From Flavobacterium psychroterrae (GTDB taxonomy: Bacteria; Bacteroidota; Bacteroidia; Flavobacteriales; Flavobacteriaceae): DNA of 64,000 nt. The stretch is from positions 50,440 through 114,439 of the forward strand of contig NZ_JAGYVZ010000020.1 of NCBI RefSeq assembly GCF_018380615.1, given 5' to 3'. The notes under the pieces are model-generated. The model saw nothing but the letters and a program-made list of their open reading frames with translations, was not told the origin of the DNA and made no database searches. The stretch's first letter is position 1, and the number at the start of each line of letters is the position of its first letter. Position numbers and translations under genes: made by a program. Positions 18,023 through 28,194 of this stretch are shown here, piece after piece.

Positions 18023-19258
18023 TTAAGGAATTAATCGCAAAGTAATTACGTCATGCGGAGCAATATCAGCAGTGAAATTCTTTTTTGTAGTTCCAATTTC
18101 CTTATTCTTCCAAAGATCTTTTAGCTTAAAAAAAGCTTTACTGAAATTAGCTTCATAACCAAAATCAGTATCTTTGATGATATGTTTTTTCCAATCGAAG
18201 TTGACTTTTTTAGGCACTTCACTCCTATTTAAAAAAGTTACAGCCCAGTTCCCATTAGATAAAGGTTTTACCCAGATTTCTAAACCATCTTCGGCTGAAT
18301 ATTTAAAACCCTGAATTCCCAGTTTATCCTGATCGACAGCTATTAGTTCTTTGTTGGTTAATATTGCTAAAGTTTCTTTTGACATTTTTCTGAAATCATT
18401 TCCGGCAACAAGCGGAGACGCCATCATACACCACATCGAGAAATGCGATTTATCTTCAATATCATTCATTTCGTTGCCAACTTCCATCATATCAAAATCA
18501 TTCCAATGATCCGGACCAGAATATTTACGAATGTCTTTTCGCATTTCTACGATTTTCATAAATCCCCAGGATGACCAATTTCCTTCTTCATGTTTGAATT
18601 CGCAATCAAAACAAGGATAAATATCTCCGGAAATTCTCCACAAATTCCCAACTGGTTTTCCCCATTCCCACGGTTGATTATCGCCCCATTCACAAAGACT
18701 AAATACAATAGGTCTTCCTGCAGTTTTTAGCGCATTACTCATTGTTGTATAAGCTTCTTTAGCGGTAATTCCTTGTGTGTTACACCAATCATATTTTAAA
18801 AAATCAATTCCTAGTTTTGCATAAAATCTGGCATCCTGATATTCATAACCACGAGTTCCGGGATAACCTGCACAAGTTTGTGTTCCTGCACAATTGTACA
18901 AACCAAATTTCAAACCTTTACTATGCACATAATCTATTACAGCTTTCATTCCGTTAGGAAATTTAACCGGATCCGGAATTAAATCTCCATTAGCATCGCG
19001 TTCTCTGGTCATCCAGCCATCATCCAGCACAATATAATTGTAGCCCGCAGCAGCCATTCCGGAGGAAACCATAATATCTGCTGTTTCTTTTACTAATTTT
19101 TCATCTATACCTGTCCCGAAAGTATTCCACGAATTCCAACCCATTGGTGGTGTCATCGCTAAACCTTCAAATTTTCCTGCTAATTGCGTATGAGTATTCC
19201 CTTGGCTAAAGCCAAAATTTGACAAACACAAAGCAAATACTAAAATGATCTTTTTCAT
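18023..19258 (-). CDS. GH27 alpha-galactosidase, secreted
   Basis: The 411-aa protein has a signal peptide ending GFSQ. The (beta/alpha)8 barrel begins TPPMGWNSWNTFG, with substrate-binding VLDDGW (78-82), nucleophile Asp157 in LKYDWCN and the acid/base motif WNDFDMMEVGN near residue 255 (usual form WNDPDM; Phe replaces Pro here). A C-terminal beta domain is present. It removes terminal alpha-1,6-galactose from (galacto)mannan side chains, in the periplasm or at the surface. It lies 93 nt downstream of the TIG lipoprotein gene, past a hairpin, so it is probably transcribed at a lower level than susCD. Confidence 0.95.
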   Translation of the reverse strand: MKKIILVFALCLSNFGFSQGNTHTQLAGKFEGLAMTPPMGWNSWNTFGTGIDEKLVKETADIMVSSGMAAAGYNYIVLDDGWMTRERDANGDLIPDPVKFPNGMKAVIDYVHSKGLKFGLYNCAGTQTCAGYPGTRGYEYQDARFYAKLGIDFLKYDWCNTQGITAKEAYTTMSNALKTAGRPIVFSLCEWGDNQPWEWGKPVGNLWRISGDIYPCFDCEFKHEEGNWSSWGFMKIVEMRKDIRKYSGPDHWNDFDMMEVGNEMNDIEDKSHFSMWCMMASPLVAGNDFRKMSKETLAILTNKELIAVDQDKLGIQGFKYSAEDGLEIWVKPLSNGNWAVTFLNRSEVPKKVNFDWKKHIIKDTDFGYEANFSKAFFKLKDLWKNKEIGTTKKNFTADIAPHDVITLRLIP

Positions 19259-19288
19259 TATTAAAAATTCAAATTAATTATATTTTAA

Positions 19289-19332
19289 AAAAAAATATTC
19301 CCTAATTGAGTTGATTAGGGAATATTTAAAAC
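19289..19332 (-). terminator. Hairpin between the sus genes and GH27 (attenuating terminator)
   Basis: The arms AAATATTCCCTAAT (19293-19306) and ATTAGGGAATATTT (19314-19327) with a 7-nt loop are followed on the minus strand by a long T-run. It probably lets part of the sus transcript continue into GH27. Confidence 0.75.
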
Positions 19333-19351
19333 AAAACTCAAAATAAATATC

Positions 19352-20407
19352 TTATTTCAATACAAATCCCATGTCATCCATAAGGATTGTATTTCCGCCA
19401 AAATTTCCAGATTCCTGTAAAGTCAACTGATCAAATGTTGTTGGATTTCCAATATCCGAAAAAGGAATTTCGATAGTGGTCCACGTTGACGTTAATGATT
19501 TTTTGATTTGATAAGCCCATCCGCCAAAGACGAAAGTTATACTTGCATTGGCATTTTGTGAGATACTCTTAACCTTAACTCTGAATGCTTTATATTTAGA
19601 AACATCTCTTGAATTAAATTTCATATCGGCACCATTCCATCCACCAAAAACAAACTTAATGGAGGATTCACCTTGTACTTTATCATCTTTAAAAGAAGTA
19701 TTAAAAGTATCTGCGGTTTGCCAGGCATTGTGACCTGTATCTCCTTGCAATTCATCATCATAAAGCGCTGAACCAATTGCTTCAGCAGAAACCGCAGCAC
19801 CAGAAATATTGCTAACTGTTACATATTTATCAGTTGCATTTGCCGGCATTTTAAATTTTACTTCAGTTAAAGTAGAAGAAACAACCGGTACATTTTCTGT
19901 TCCAACTTTTACAACAGGATTCAAAAAATAATCACCGTTAAGTGTCACTATATCTCCTTCGGCAGCATTTATGGAATTGAACCAATTAAAAGTAGGAACC
20001 GGAGGAGCAACCGTTAAATTAAAAACAGCCGTTCCTTTACCTGTAACAACTTTTAGCTCATTTGAAGCATTTGAATAAGGCGTTTTTTCATCTATTAATA
20101 TCACTATATCCGTATCTGTTACTAAAGTTGGTCTGAAATAAGTATCAAAATCATTGAAATATACTTTTGTTACAGAAAGCAATCCTTTTCCATGAATGAT
20201 ATAGTAATTTTTTGGATCTACTAAAGTAACCGGAGTCGATGGCAAAAGATTTCCTGCTAAATCATAACCGGAACGTGATATTGATTCTATAACCGGCGCA
20301 CCTGTATAAGCCGAAGCACTATCATCATTTGAGCATGAACTTAAAAACATTAAAGATAACATCCATGCCATACATGCTGTTGACGAAACAATTTTTATAT
20401 TTTTCAT
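19352..20407 (-). CDS. Surface glycan-binding lipoprotein with TIG/IPT domains (SusE/SGBP position)
   Basis: The 351-aa protein has lipobox LFLSSC (Cys25) followed by the acidic SNDDSAS surface-export-like stretch. Two IPT/TIG Ig-like domains span about 38-130 (APVIESIS ... VVTGKGTAVFNLTV) and 134-208 (PTFNWFNSINAAEGDIVTLNGDYF). A C-terminal beta-sandwich with paired FVFGGW motifs (about 252 and 294) looks like a carbohydrate-binding module. Encoded right after susD, this fits the surface glycan-binding protein that helps SusCD capture polysaccharide, here probably mannan. Its ligand is inferred from context only. Confidence 0.88.
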   Translation of the reverse strand: MKNIKIVSSTACMAWMLSLMFLSSCSNDDSASAYTGAPVIESISRSGYDLAGNLLPSTPVTLVDPKNYYIIHGKGLLSVTKVYFNDFDTYFRPTLVTDTDIVILIDEKTPYSNASNELKVVTGKGTAVFNLTVAPPVPTFNWFNSINAAEGDIVTLNGDYFLNPVVKVGTENVPVVSSTLTEVKFKMPANATDKYVTVSNISGAAVSAEAIGSALYDDELQGDTGHNAWQTADTFNTSFKDDKVQGESSIKFVFGGWNGADMKFNSRDVSKYKAFRVKVKSISQNANASITFVFGGWAYQIKKSLTSTWTTIEIPFSDIGNPTTFDQLTLQESGNFGGNTILMDDMGFVLK

Positions 20408-20425
20408 ATTTTTATTTTTAAAAAA

Positions 20426-22024
20426 TTATTTAAAAGTATACGGTGCTACTTCTGTCAATTTTGGATTTTTAATCAAATCATCTGCCGGATAAGGCAATAA
20501 AAGGTTACTTGCAGAAATTGAAATGTGTTTTTCTACTAGCTTATCTCCTCTGTTTTGCGCTTCTAATATTGCTTTCGCTTTAGCAAAAGGCAAACGCCCT
20601 AAGTCAAAATAGTAATCCCCTTCGCAAGCTAATTCAGCACGTCTTTCTTTAAAAATATCATCAAATGAAATAGAAGCTTTTATAGGAAGTCCCGCTCTCA
20701 ATCGAACTGCATTAAAAGATTTTAACGCCATTGCATCTGTTGTACTTCCTGACTGTCCGCCTAAAATTGCTTCGGCGTGAATCAATAAAAGTTCCGCGTA
20801 ACGCATCATATAACTGTTCATACTGCTTTCTCCGTTAAACGGAGGATTAAATGGTCCTGTAATTGGCAAATTTTCTTTTCCGATTACGTATTTTTTCAAT
20901 CCGCCACCAGAACTTTGGGCTTCGTTTTCGATTGCGAATGTATATCCTAAAATCAATGGAGAATCAACCGCAAGTGTTTGAGCATAAGTTAAATTTGGAT
21001 AAAAATCACCCGGAAGCATAAATGTTTCTTTTCTTCTTTTATCTCCATCTTCAAAAACATTATGAATTAAATCCTGTGATGGTGCAATCTGACCTGAATA
21101 AGTCGTTTCAACCAATCGGTTTTCAGGAGCAAACAAAGTATTTGAAAAGTTTCCTTCAAAATAAGTTCCGGCTCCCGTCCATTGCCATGAAAAGATAGAC
21201 TCTTCGTTATTGTTATTTTTCTGTAAAAATAAATCAGCAAAAGATTTTGTAGGCAATTCTTCTCCGCCTAACAATTTAAACTCTCCGCTATTAATAACTT
21301 CCTGAGCCATTTGTCTCGCTAGATCGTATTTCTTTTGATATAAATACACTTTTGCTAAAAATGCTTTTGCAGATCCGCTTGATACATGAGCATTTGAAGC
21401 ATAGTCAGAACCTCTGTTTTTAGTTCTTAAATTCGCAATGGCAAATTTTAAATCATTTTCGATAAACTTGTAAACATCTTCGGTAGGATTACTTGGAATT
21501 ACAAAGTTTTTAGAATAATCAGCATTGTTTTCGATAATTGGCACATTTCCCCATAATCTTACCAGAAAGAAATAAGAAAAAGCTCTGATAAAATGTGATT
21601 CTCCCAATGCATTATTCAGCGCTTCTTTACTCACATTAGGTCCAACACTTTGAGGCAGATTACTGATATATGCATTAGAATTTGCAATAGCACCAAAACA
21701 TGATCTCCACGCATCTGATATAAAAGCTTGTGAATTAGTAAAACTCAAATCTGTGAATTTTCCAAAATCGTTATATTGACTCGCATACATATTACCAGAA
21801 ATTACATCTGTAATACCGTAAAATGCCGATTTATTCATATTAAACCATACAAGACCGTACAAGCCGTTACTGGCATTATCCAGTTTAGAATCTGAGTCGT
21901 AATAGTTACCAATTGTAGGAGTTCCTTCTGCAGGCACATCAAGAAAATCCTGAGAACATGACGATGAGATCAGTAATAGCAACGCCATAGCAACGGCACC
22001 GTTTATTTTTAGTATATTTTTCAT
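20426..22024 (-). CDS. SusD/RagB-family glycan-binding lipoprotein
   Basis: The 532-aa protein has lipobox ISSSC (Cys23) and begins SQDFLDVPAEGTPT as SusD homologues do. TPR-like helices follow, then the C-terminal SusD signature (FKERRAELACEGDYYFDLGRL). SusD lids the SusC transporter at the outer membrane and delivers oligosaccharides to it. Its gene starts 11 nt after susC, the standard pair. Confidence 0.95.
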   Translation of the reverse strand: MKNILKINGAVAMALLLLISSSCSQDFLDVPAEGTPTIGNYYDSDSKLDNASNGLYGLVWFNMNKSAFYGITDVISGNMYASQYNDFGKFTDLSFTNSQAFISDAWRSCFGAIANSNAYISNLPQSVGPNVSKEALNNALGESHFIRAFSYFFLVRLWGNVPIIENNADYSKNFVIPSNPTEDVYKFIENDLKFAIANLRTKNRGSDYASNAHVSSGSAKAFLAKVYLYQKKYDLARQMAQEVINSGEFKLLGGEELPTKSFADLFLQKNNNNEESIFSWQWTGAGTYFEGNFSNTLFAPENRLVETTYSGQIAPSQDLIHNVFEDGDKRRKETFMLPGDFYPNLTYAQTLAVDSPLILGYTFAIENEAQSSGGGLKKYVIGKENLPITGPFNPPFNGESSMNSYMMRYAELLLIHAEAILGGQSGSTTDAMALKSFNAVRLRAGLPIKASISFDDIFKERRAELACEGDYYFDLGRLPFAKAKAILEAQNRGDKLVEKHISISASNLLLPYPADDLIKNPKLTEVAPYTFK

Positions 22025-22035
22025 ATTAATTCGTA

Positions 22036-25000
22036 TTAAAATTCAACATTAAAACCAAAAGTTATTTGTCTCGGCATTGGGTAACGTCCGTTATCAACAC
22101 CTGATAATAATGCGTCCTGGTTATAAGAACCCACTTCAGGATCATATCCTTTATATTTAGTAAATGTGAACAAGTTTTGTCCTGAAGCATAAAGCCTCAA
22201 TCTGGATAATTTTAGTTTTGAAATGACATCCGAAGGCAAAGAATATCCTAGAGTTACATTCTGAATTCTTAAATAAGAGCCATTTTCAATAAAGCGGGTT
22301 GAAACCGCATTGTTGATATGATCGTAAGTTGATGGCGTTGGCAATGAAGCATCTACATTTGAAGCCGAATAAAAATCAGCCGCTTCAGTCAAATAGTTTG
22401 TTCCTAAATTACTGTTAATTGTACCTGACGCACGAGTTAAATTCATTAACTTATTTCCTGCCGTTCCCTGAACAAAAACAGATAAATCGACATTTTTATA
22501 TTTAAAGTTATTGGTAAAACCATAAGTGAATTTAGGGTTTGGATTTCCAATATTTACCATATCTTTTAAGTCTATAACGCCATCATTATTTTGATCTTTG
22601 TAAATCACATCACCTTTTTGAAAACTTGGCAATAATGAATTTGTTCCGTTTTTAAGTACCACTTTATTACCCGTTGCATCTGCATGACCGTAAGTAGTCA
22701 AATCCTCATCTGTTCTGTAAATTCCTAAAGCCTCGTAACCAATAAATGAACCTATTGGCAAACCTTCCTGCGTTCTTGAAACCGTTACTGTATTATAAGC
22801 AAGAGTTCCCATTGTTTTTACAATATTTAATCCCGCCATATTAGTAACCTCATTTACATATTTAGTAAAATTCAGGTTCGCATTCCAGGAAAAATCTTTT
22901 GTGAATTGATTAGTATAACCAAGTGTAATCTCAATACCTTTATTTTCCATGCTTCCAAGATTAAAATACGGAGGATTTACGCCACCTTCATAATCTCCAC
23001 CACCAGAAAGGTAGTTAGGCAAAGGAACCTGATACAAGAAATTTTTAGACACTTTTTTATACAAATCAACCGAAGCCGTTAGTTTAGATTTGAACAAAGC
23101 AAAATCTAAACCTAAGTTAGTCTGATCCTGAGTTTCCCATTTCAAATCTTTATTAGGTGTATTTGATGGCAAGTAAGATGTTCCCATTGAACTGTTAATC
23201 AAGTGTAAATTTGCATCATACAAATTATTTCCAATTTGGTTATTTCCGGTTTGTCCCCAACCAAATCTAATTTTTATACCGTCAACATATTTTTTAGTCC
23301 CTTCCATAAAAGATTCATTAGAAAGTTTCCATGAACCGCCTACAGAACTAAAAACACCCCATTTATTGCCCACGAAAAACTTTGAAGAACCGTCAGTTCT
23401 TACTGCGGCAGAAATTCCGTATTTATCGCCATAATCATAAACAACCCTTCCTAAATACGAAGCTAAAGTTTGAGTTCCTGAATATACACCGCTTGTAACC
23501 GCTTTAGGCAAATCTGAAGCCGCAAGTGATTTATCATTATTATCTTTATAACCTTCACCTGTAATAGTGTATCCTTCCCAGTGCGCTCTGTTAGATTCCT
23601 GGACTGCCAGAACTGTAAAGTTGTGTTTACCAATAGTATTTCTATAAGTAAGCATGTTTTTTAAGTTCCATGAATTTCCGCTTGACGGATTGTAATATAA
23701 ATTAGCAAAACTTTTTACCGCATTCCCTAATGAGTACATAGGATCAAAACGCTCGCCTAAATTGTCATATAAATAACCACCGGCCTCAAAACGATATTCT
23801 AAACCTTTGAATAAATCAACCTGAGTATAAAAGTTTCCTGAATAATTTTTTCTTACCAATGTATTAGATCCTAATAGAGATGTTGCTACAGGATTAACAA
23901 ACGATGTAGCTCCTCCTGCCGGCGGACCTGCAAAAGCGCCCGATAATTCTCTAACTACCACATCCGGAGTTGCTAATAATGAAGTTGCCACTACTCCATT
24001 AAACTGACCGTTTAAAGTTAATTTTTCATCCGTAATTGCACCACTTACATTAATACCAACTTTAATAAATTTATTAACTTTTGCATCAAGATTAGTTCTA
24101 AAATTATATCGTTTAAAACCGGATTCAATTACAATACCTTCCTGATTTAAAACGCCACCGGATATGTAATAATTAATTCCTTCTTTTCCACCAGAAAAAG
24201 ACAACTGATTTGAAGTCATAATTCCAGTTTCATAAATTGCATCCTGCCAATCTGTTCCTTGTCCTAAAACTTCAGGATGAGCAAATTCTGGACGTTTAGC
24301 CGTAGGATCATAAACCTCAGCTAAAGCATTTTGATGAACTGCATATTGCTGCAAATTCATAGAATGTAATTTCTTAGGAAGATTACTGATAGAATAAGAA
24401 TTCTCAAAAGATAGTTTTCCCGTTCCTTTTTTACCAGATTTTGTAGTTACAATTACAACTCCGTTTGCACCACGTGAACCATAAATTGCTGTGGCAGAAG
24501 CATCTTTAAGAATATCAATAGATTCAATATCATTAGGATTAATAAGTGCCAAAGGACTTAAAGTGATATTACCTGAGTTAGAAAAGTTCGAATTTCCCGA
24601 TGCATTTCTACCAGAAGTAGAGGAGTTACGGGCATCACCGGAAATTGGCACACCATCAATTACATATAAAGGCTCGTTTGTTCCTGTTAAGGATGAAACA
24701 CCTCTAATTTTTACCGAAACATTACTTCCCGGTTCCCCAGAATTACTGCTTACCACAACACCGGCTGCTTTACCCTGCATCATCTGGTCAAATGAAACCA
24801 CTTTTAAATTCTCAATATCTTTTGAACTAATACTGGAAATAGCACTATTGATGTCTTTTCGCTTTTGAGTTCCGTAACCTATTACGACTACATCTTTTAA
24901 GTCTTCGGCATTCGTTTTTAAAACTACATTGATTGTTTTATTTATTCCAACAGCTATTCTTTGGGTATTAAACCCAATAAATGAGAATACTAAAGTTGAA

Positions 25001-25233
25001 TTTGCAGGCACATCAATTGTATATTTTCCGTCGAAGTCAGTAGAAACCGTGGTTTTTTGTCCTACAACCGAAATATTTGCTCCCGGAATAGAAAGTCCTC
25101 TGTCATCTGCAACAATTCCTGATACTTTTACCTGCGCCGAAATAAAATTACTGGTCAGTAACAAAAATAAAATCAAGGGAACTACTCTGTGGTTAGCGTT
25201 CCAATGAATGAAGTTAGTCATTAGTTTTTTCAT
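22036..25233 (-). CDS. SusC/RagA-family TonB-dependent outer-membrane oligosaccharide transporter
   Basis: The 1065-aa protein has an N-terminal membrane segment or signal peptide (to about residue 33), a carboxypeptidase-regulatory-like domain (VKVSGIVADDRGLSIPGANISV, about 35-110), and a TonB box/plug region (DVVVIGYGTQKRKDI...). It also has the SusC signature NPNDIESIDILKDASATAIYGSRGANGVV (about 232-260) and a 22-strand barrel ending in ITFGFNVEF. It imports oligosaccharides released at the surface, powered by TonB-ExbBD, which is not in this window. It is the first gene of the minus-strand PUL operon, and the AraC gene lies upstream in the same direction. Confidence 0.95.
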   Translation of the reverse strand: MKKLMTNFIHWNANHRVVPLILFLLLTSNFISAQVKVSGIVADDRGLSIPGANISVVGQKTTVSTDFDGKYTIDVPANSTLVFSFIGFNTQRIAVGINKTINVVLKTNAEDLKDVVVIGYGTQKRKDINSAISSISSKDIENLKVVSFDQMMQGKAAGVVVSSNSGEPGSNVSVKIRGVSSLTGTNEPLYVIDGVPISGDARNSSTSGRNASGNSNFSNSGNITLSPLALINPNDIESIDILKDASATAIYGSRGANGVVIVTTKSGKKGTGKLSFENSYSISNLPKKLHSMNLQQYAVHQNALAEVYDPTAKRPEFAHPEVLGQGTDWQDAIYETGIMTSNQLSFSGGKEGINYYISGGVLNQEGIVIESGFKRYNFRTNLDAKVNKFIKVGINVSGAITDEKLTLNGQFNGVVATSLLATPDVVVRELSGAFAGPPAGGATSFVNPVATSLLGSNTLVRKNYSGNFYTQVDLFKGLEYRFEAGGYLYDNLGERFDPMYSLGNAVKSFANLYYNPSSGNSWNLKNMLTYRNTIGKHNFTVLAVQESNRAHWEGYTITGEGYKDNNDKSLAASDLPKAVTSGVYSGTQTLASYLGRVVYDYGDKYGISAAVRTDGSSKFFVGNKWGVFSSVGGSWKLSNESFMEGTKKYVDGIKIRFGWGQTGNNQIGNNLYDANLHLINSSMGTSYLPSNTPNKDLKWETQDQTNLGLDFALFKSKLTASVDLYKKVSKNFLYQVPLPNYLSGGGDYEGGVNPPYFNLGSMENKGIEITLGYTNQFTKDFSWNANLNFTKYVNEVTNMAGLNIVKTMGTLAYNTVTVSRTQEGLPIGSFIGYEALGIYRTDEDLTTYGHADATGNKVVLKNGTNSLLPSFQKGDVIYKDQNNDGVIDLKDMVNIGNPNPKFTYGFTNNFKYKNVDLSVFVQGTAGNKLMNLTRASGTINSNLGTNYLTEAADFYSASNVDASLPTPSTYDHINNAVSTRFIENGSYLRIQNVTLGYSLPSDVISKLKLSRLRLYASGQNLFTFTKYKGYDPEVGSYNQDALLSGVDNGRYPMPRQITFGFNVEF

Positions 25234-25313
25234 AATAAAGTTTGGTTAGTTTAAATTTGTTATCCATAATTCAAGTTGTAAAAGGTTGGTGTTTTATATC
25301 TTAAATTATTTAA

Positions 25314-25368
25314 CAAATCTATAACAGTAGAAAACATTAAATCGATAGTATTATATCATTTAATGATA
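25314..25368 (-). promoter_or_regulatory. Candidate susC promoter -7 box and upstream palindrome
   Basis: On the minus strand TAGATTTG (25321-25314) matches TAnnTTTG about 80 nt upstream of the susC ATG, without a clear -33 TTG. Some 33 nt further upstream is the palindrome TATCAT-TTA-ATGATA (25354-25368), a possible operator for the AraC regulator encoded next to it. Confidence 0.35.
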
Positions 25369-25545
25369 ATATTTTTACTATACCACTTTAAAAAAACATA
25401 TATGAAAATAAAACAGAATAAAAATTACATTATTCGGAAATACCACCAGTCAAACGACTATAAACTATAAATAAAAATTAACAAAATCATCAAAATGCAA
25501 ACGATTTCGTTAAAAATAATATTTGTTTGTGCAAAAAAAGTATCA

Positions 25546-26424
25546 CTACAAAATACGCTTTAGTCCAGAAAAATCTTCTCTATACTGACTTGGCGTACAA
25601 TTTTTAATAGCTTTAAAACTACGATTGAAGTTCGCAATATTATTAAAGCCCGACTTAAAAGCAACTTCAGAAACACTCATGTCCTTTTCTACAAGCCAAC
25701 GCGCGGCATAACCAATACGGATATCATTAATATAATTCACAAAAGTTTTTCCCGTACGTTTCTTTATAAACCGATTGAACGAAATAATCGACATACTCGC
25801 AATATTTGCAACATCCTCTAAAGTGATTTTTTCTGCAAAATGTTTCTGCACATATTCGTAAACCAATTTCATTTTATCATAATCATCAAACGTATCATAA
25901 TCGACTGTATAAGTCGAAAGTAAACGTTGATTTCTGGAATTTGCCAAATCATATAACAAAGACGTAATTTCGAGAAAGTAGTCCATACCATCTAGTTTAG
26001 AGAGTTTTACCAGTCTTGGTGTTAATTCTTCTGCAACTTTTTTAGAAAATAAAATCCCATGAATCGATCTATTGAACATATCTCTAATAGGATTCATAAT
26101 TCGTCTTGCAAGAAAGGATTCATGAAATAAATCATTATGAAACTGGATCGTAATTTCATGAATTTTTTTGCTCGTGCATTTATTTAATTCCCAGCCATGA
26201 TATAAATTTGGACCAATCAAAACCAATTCGACATTGTCAATTTCCTCAATATTATCACCCACAACACGCTTCACTCCTTTTCCATTTAAAATGAAATTGA
26301 TCTCAAATTCCGGATGATAATGCACCGGAAAATCAAAGTTGTCTTTTACTCTGTCGAAAACCAAAAAACTATCTCCAGCCGAAAGCGGAGCAATTTCTCT
26401 ATAAAAATTTTTAGTGCTACTCAT
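25546..26424 (-). CDS. AraC-family transcriptional regulator of the PUL
   Basis: The 292-aa protein has an N-terminal cupin-like sensing domain (FDFPVHYHPEFEINFILNGKGVKRVVGD, about 31-58) and a C-terminal double helix-turn-helix AraC domain (about 185-285: ITLEDVANIASMSIISFNRFIKKRTGKTFVNYINDIRI ... VSEVAFKSGFNNIANFNRSFKAIKNCTPSQYRE). It sits between the susC operon and the divergent GH26 gene, so it probably senses an internalised mannan-derived sugar and activates both sides. The effector is not deducible. It is a soluble cytoplasmic regulator rather than the hybrid two-component or SusR type often found in such loci. Confidence 0.92.
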   Translation of the reverse strand: MSSTKNFYREIAPLSAGDSFLVFDRVKDNFDFPVHYHPEFEINFILNGKGVKRVVGDNIEEIDNVELVLIGPNLYHGWELNKCTSKKIHEITIQFHNDLFHESFLARRIMNPIRDMFNRSIHGILFSKKVAEELTPRLVKLSKLDGMDYFLEITSLLYDLANSRNQRLLSTYTVDYDTFDDYDKMKLVYEYVQKHFAEKITLEDVANIASMSIISFNRFIKKRTGKTFVNYINDIRIGYAARWLVEKDMSVSEVAFKSGFNNIANFNRSFKAIKNCTPSQYREDFSGLKRIL

Positions 26425-26725
26425 CTTTAAAACGATTTTAGAAAGAATATTGATTTTTTTGTTTGCAATAATATGATATATAATTGATAAAATAATATTA
26501 ACTATACAATAAACATCCGATTATCTTTGAAAAATAGAATTATCATTTTTACAAAAACTACATTCATAATAAACATTAATCATTTTTAATGTAATATCTT
26601 TTTATAGTTTTGATAATTTTAATCCAAAAACAGTATCGAATTTCAAATTAACAAATTAGCTGCTTTTTAATTGATTGCCAATTTATAAATCACAGTTATT
26701 AAACTGAATAACAAGCATATTTGTA
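26425..26725. promoter_or_regulatory. Divergent AraC / GH26 intergenic region
   Basis: The 300-nt, very AT-rich gap contains TAGTTTTG (26605-26612), a perfect -7 box for the plus-strand GH26 side, without a clear TTG at -33. AAACATTAATCATTTTTAATG (about 26571-26591) resembles the palindromic stretch upstream of susC and may be an operator. No gene was seen. Confidence 0.35.
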
Positions 26726-27862
26726 ATGAAAAAAAACATTATAACCTTAATACTTATAGTAGTTACAGGAATTTCATGTTCTGCACAGCATCCTGGCAGT
26801 AATACTAATTTGTCACTTTCAGATAAAAAAGCAACATCTGAGACCGTTTCTCTTTATAAAAAACTGAATCAATTAGCGCAAAAAGGATATATGTTTGGTC
26901 ATCAGGACGATCTTGCGTATGGAGTAAACTGGAAATACGAAGACGGTCGAAGCGACATAAAAGATGTTGTTGGCGATTATCCTGCTGTTTATGGTTGGGA
27001 CCTTGCCGGTCTTGAAAAAGACAGTCCTAATAATATAGATGGCATTCCGTTTGCAAAAATGAAGCAATACATAGAAGAAAGTCACGAAAGAGGCGGAATC
27101 ACAACTATAAGTTGGCATTTTGACAATCCCGCAACCGGAAAAAGCGCTTGGGATAATACACCAAATTCACTTAAAACAGTTTTGCCGGGTGGAGAAAATC
27201 ATCAAAAATTTACTATTTGGTTAGATAAAGCCGCAGAATATCTTTTATCATTAAAAGATAAAAAAGGAAAAAACATTCCAGTCCTGTTCAGACCTTATCA
27301 CGAACTTACCGGAGGATGGTTTTGGTGGGGAAAAGGAAATTGTACACCTGAAGAATTTAAAGCATTATGGAAATTTACCGCTGACTATTTACAGAAAAAA
27401 GGCGTTCATAATTTGATTTATATTTATAACACCGGCGGTTTCAACTCAGCAGAAGAATTTTTAACCAATTATGCCGGAGATAATTATGCAGATATTCTAA
27501 GTTTTGATTCCTACCAGAATAATGACGATAAAGAAGGAAAAAAGTTTATTGACGAAGTACAAAAGCAACTTAAAATCATAAACGAAATTGGAACAAAACA
27601 CCATAAATTAATTGCGATAGCCGAAGCAGGTTATGAAGCAATTCCAGACCCAAAATGGTGGACAGGAACTTTATCAAAAGCCATTGGCGACTATAAAATC
27701 TCCTACGTGTTATTATGGAGAAACCATGGCTGGCAGGAAAAAGAACAAAAAATGCATTATTACGCCCCATTTTCCGGACAAGTAAGCGAAAAGGATTTTA
27801 TTGAATATTATAAGCTCGATAAAACCCTATTCGAAAAAGATATTAATAAAATTAAAAATTGA
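26726..27862 (+). CDS. GH26 endo-beta-1,4-mannanase, lipoprotein
   Basis: The 378-aa protein has lipobox TGISC (Cys18) and a GH26 barrel with the Bacteroidota ManA-like KGYMFGHQDDLAYG start. It shows WHFDNP, acid/base Glu193 in RPYHELTGGWFWWG and nucleophile Glu300 in IAEAGYE. It is a single-domain enzyme of usual length, probably at the outer membrane. By family knowledge such enzymes cleave mannan or mannooligosaccharides, often releasing mannobiose, which is the substrate of the epimerase/phosphorylase genes that follow. It heads the plus-strand PUL block. Confidence 0.94.
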   Translation: MKKNIITLILIVVTGISCSAQHPGSNTNLSLSDKKATSETVSLYKKLNQLAQKGYMFGHQDDLAYGVNWKYEDGRSDIKDVVGDYPAVYGWDLAGLEKDSPNNIDGIPFAKMKQYIEESHERGGITTISWHFDNPATGKSAWDNTPNSLKTVLPGGENHQKFTIWLDKAAEYLLSLKDKKGKNIPVLFRPYHELTGGWFWWGKGNCTPEEFKALWKFTADYLQKKGVHNLIYIYNTGGFNSAEEFLTNYAGDNYADILSFDSYQNNDDKEGKKFIDEVQKQLKIINEIGTKHHKLIAIAEAGYEAIPDPKWWTGTLSKAIGDYKISYVLLWRNHGWQEKEQKMHYYAPFSGQVSEKDFIEYYKLDKTLFEKDINKIKN

Positions 27863-27916
27863 GAATTAAAAATTAAAAGTCCGCTTAAATAGTGTCATCT
27901 GCGTGCTGAAAAATTC

Positions 27917-28053
27917 AACACAGAGAAACATAGATTTAAAGCCTAAAAAAAGAAAACAACAAAGAAACATATTTCTTTCACATAGTTGGCTATGTTCATT
28001 TAAATAAGTGAAACGCCTTTTTTTAATTTACAAAAACTATGTTTCTATGTGTT
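27917..28053. repeat. Intergenic inverted repeat between GH26 and the transporter gene
   Basis: Arms 27917-27933 (AACACAGAGAAACATAG) and 28037-28053 are complementary with one mismatch in 17. A second partial copy, AGAAACATATTTCTTT, lies between them, and TATCCGCGT occurs twice at about 28086-28120. The 331-nt gap has no gene. The structure may reduce read-through from GH26 to the transporter. Confidence 0.55.
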
Positions 28054-28194
28054 TAAATATCGCAATCAAAATAAAATCTGTTTTTATCCGCGTTTTTACG
28101 AAGTAAATCTGTTTTATCCGCGTCAAAAAATCAACAAATAAAAACATTAAAATAATTAACCAAATCTAACTTACAACCATTTTAAAAAAAACCT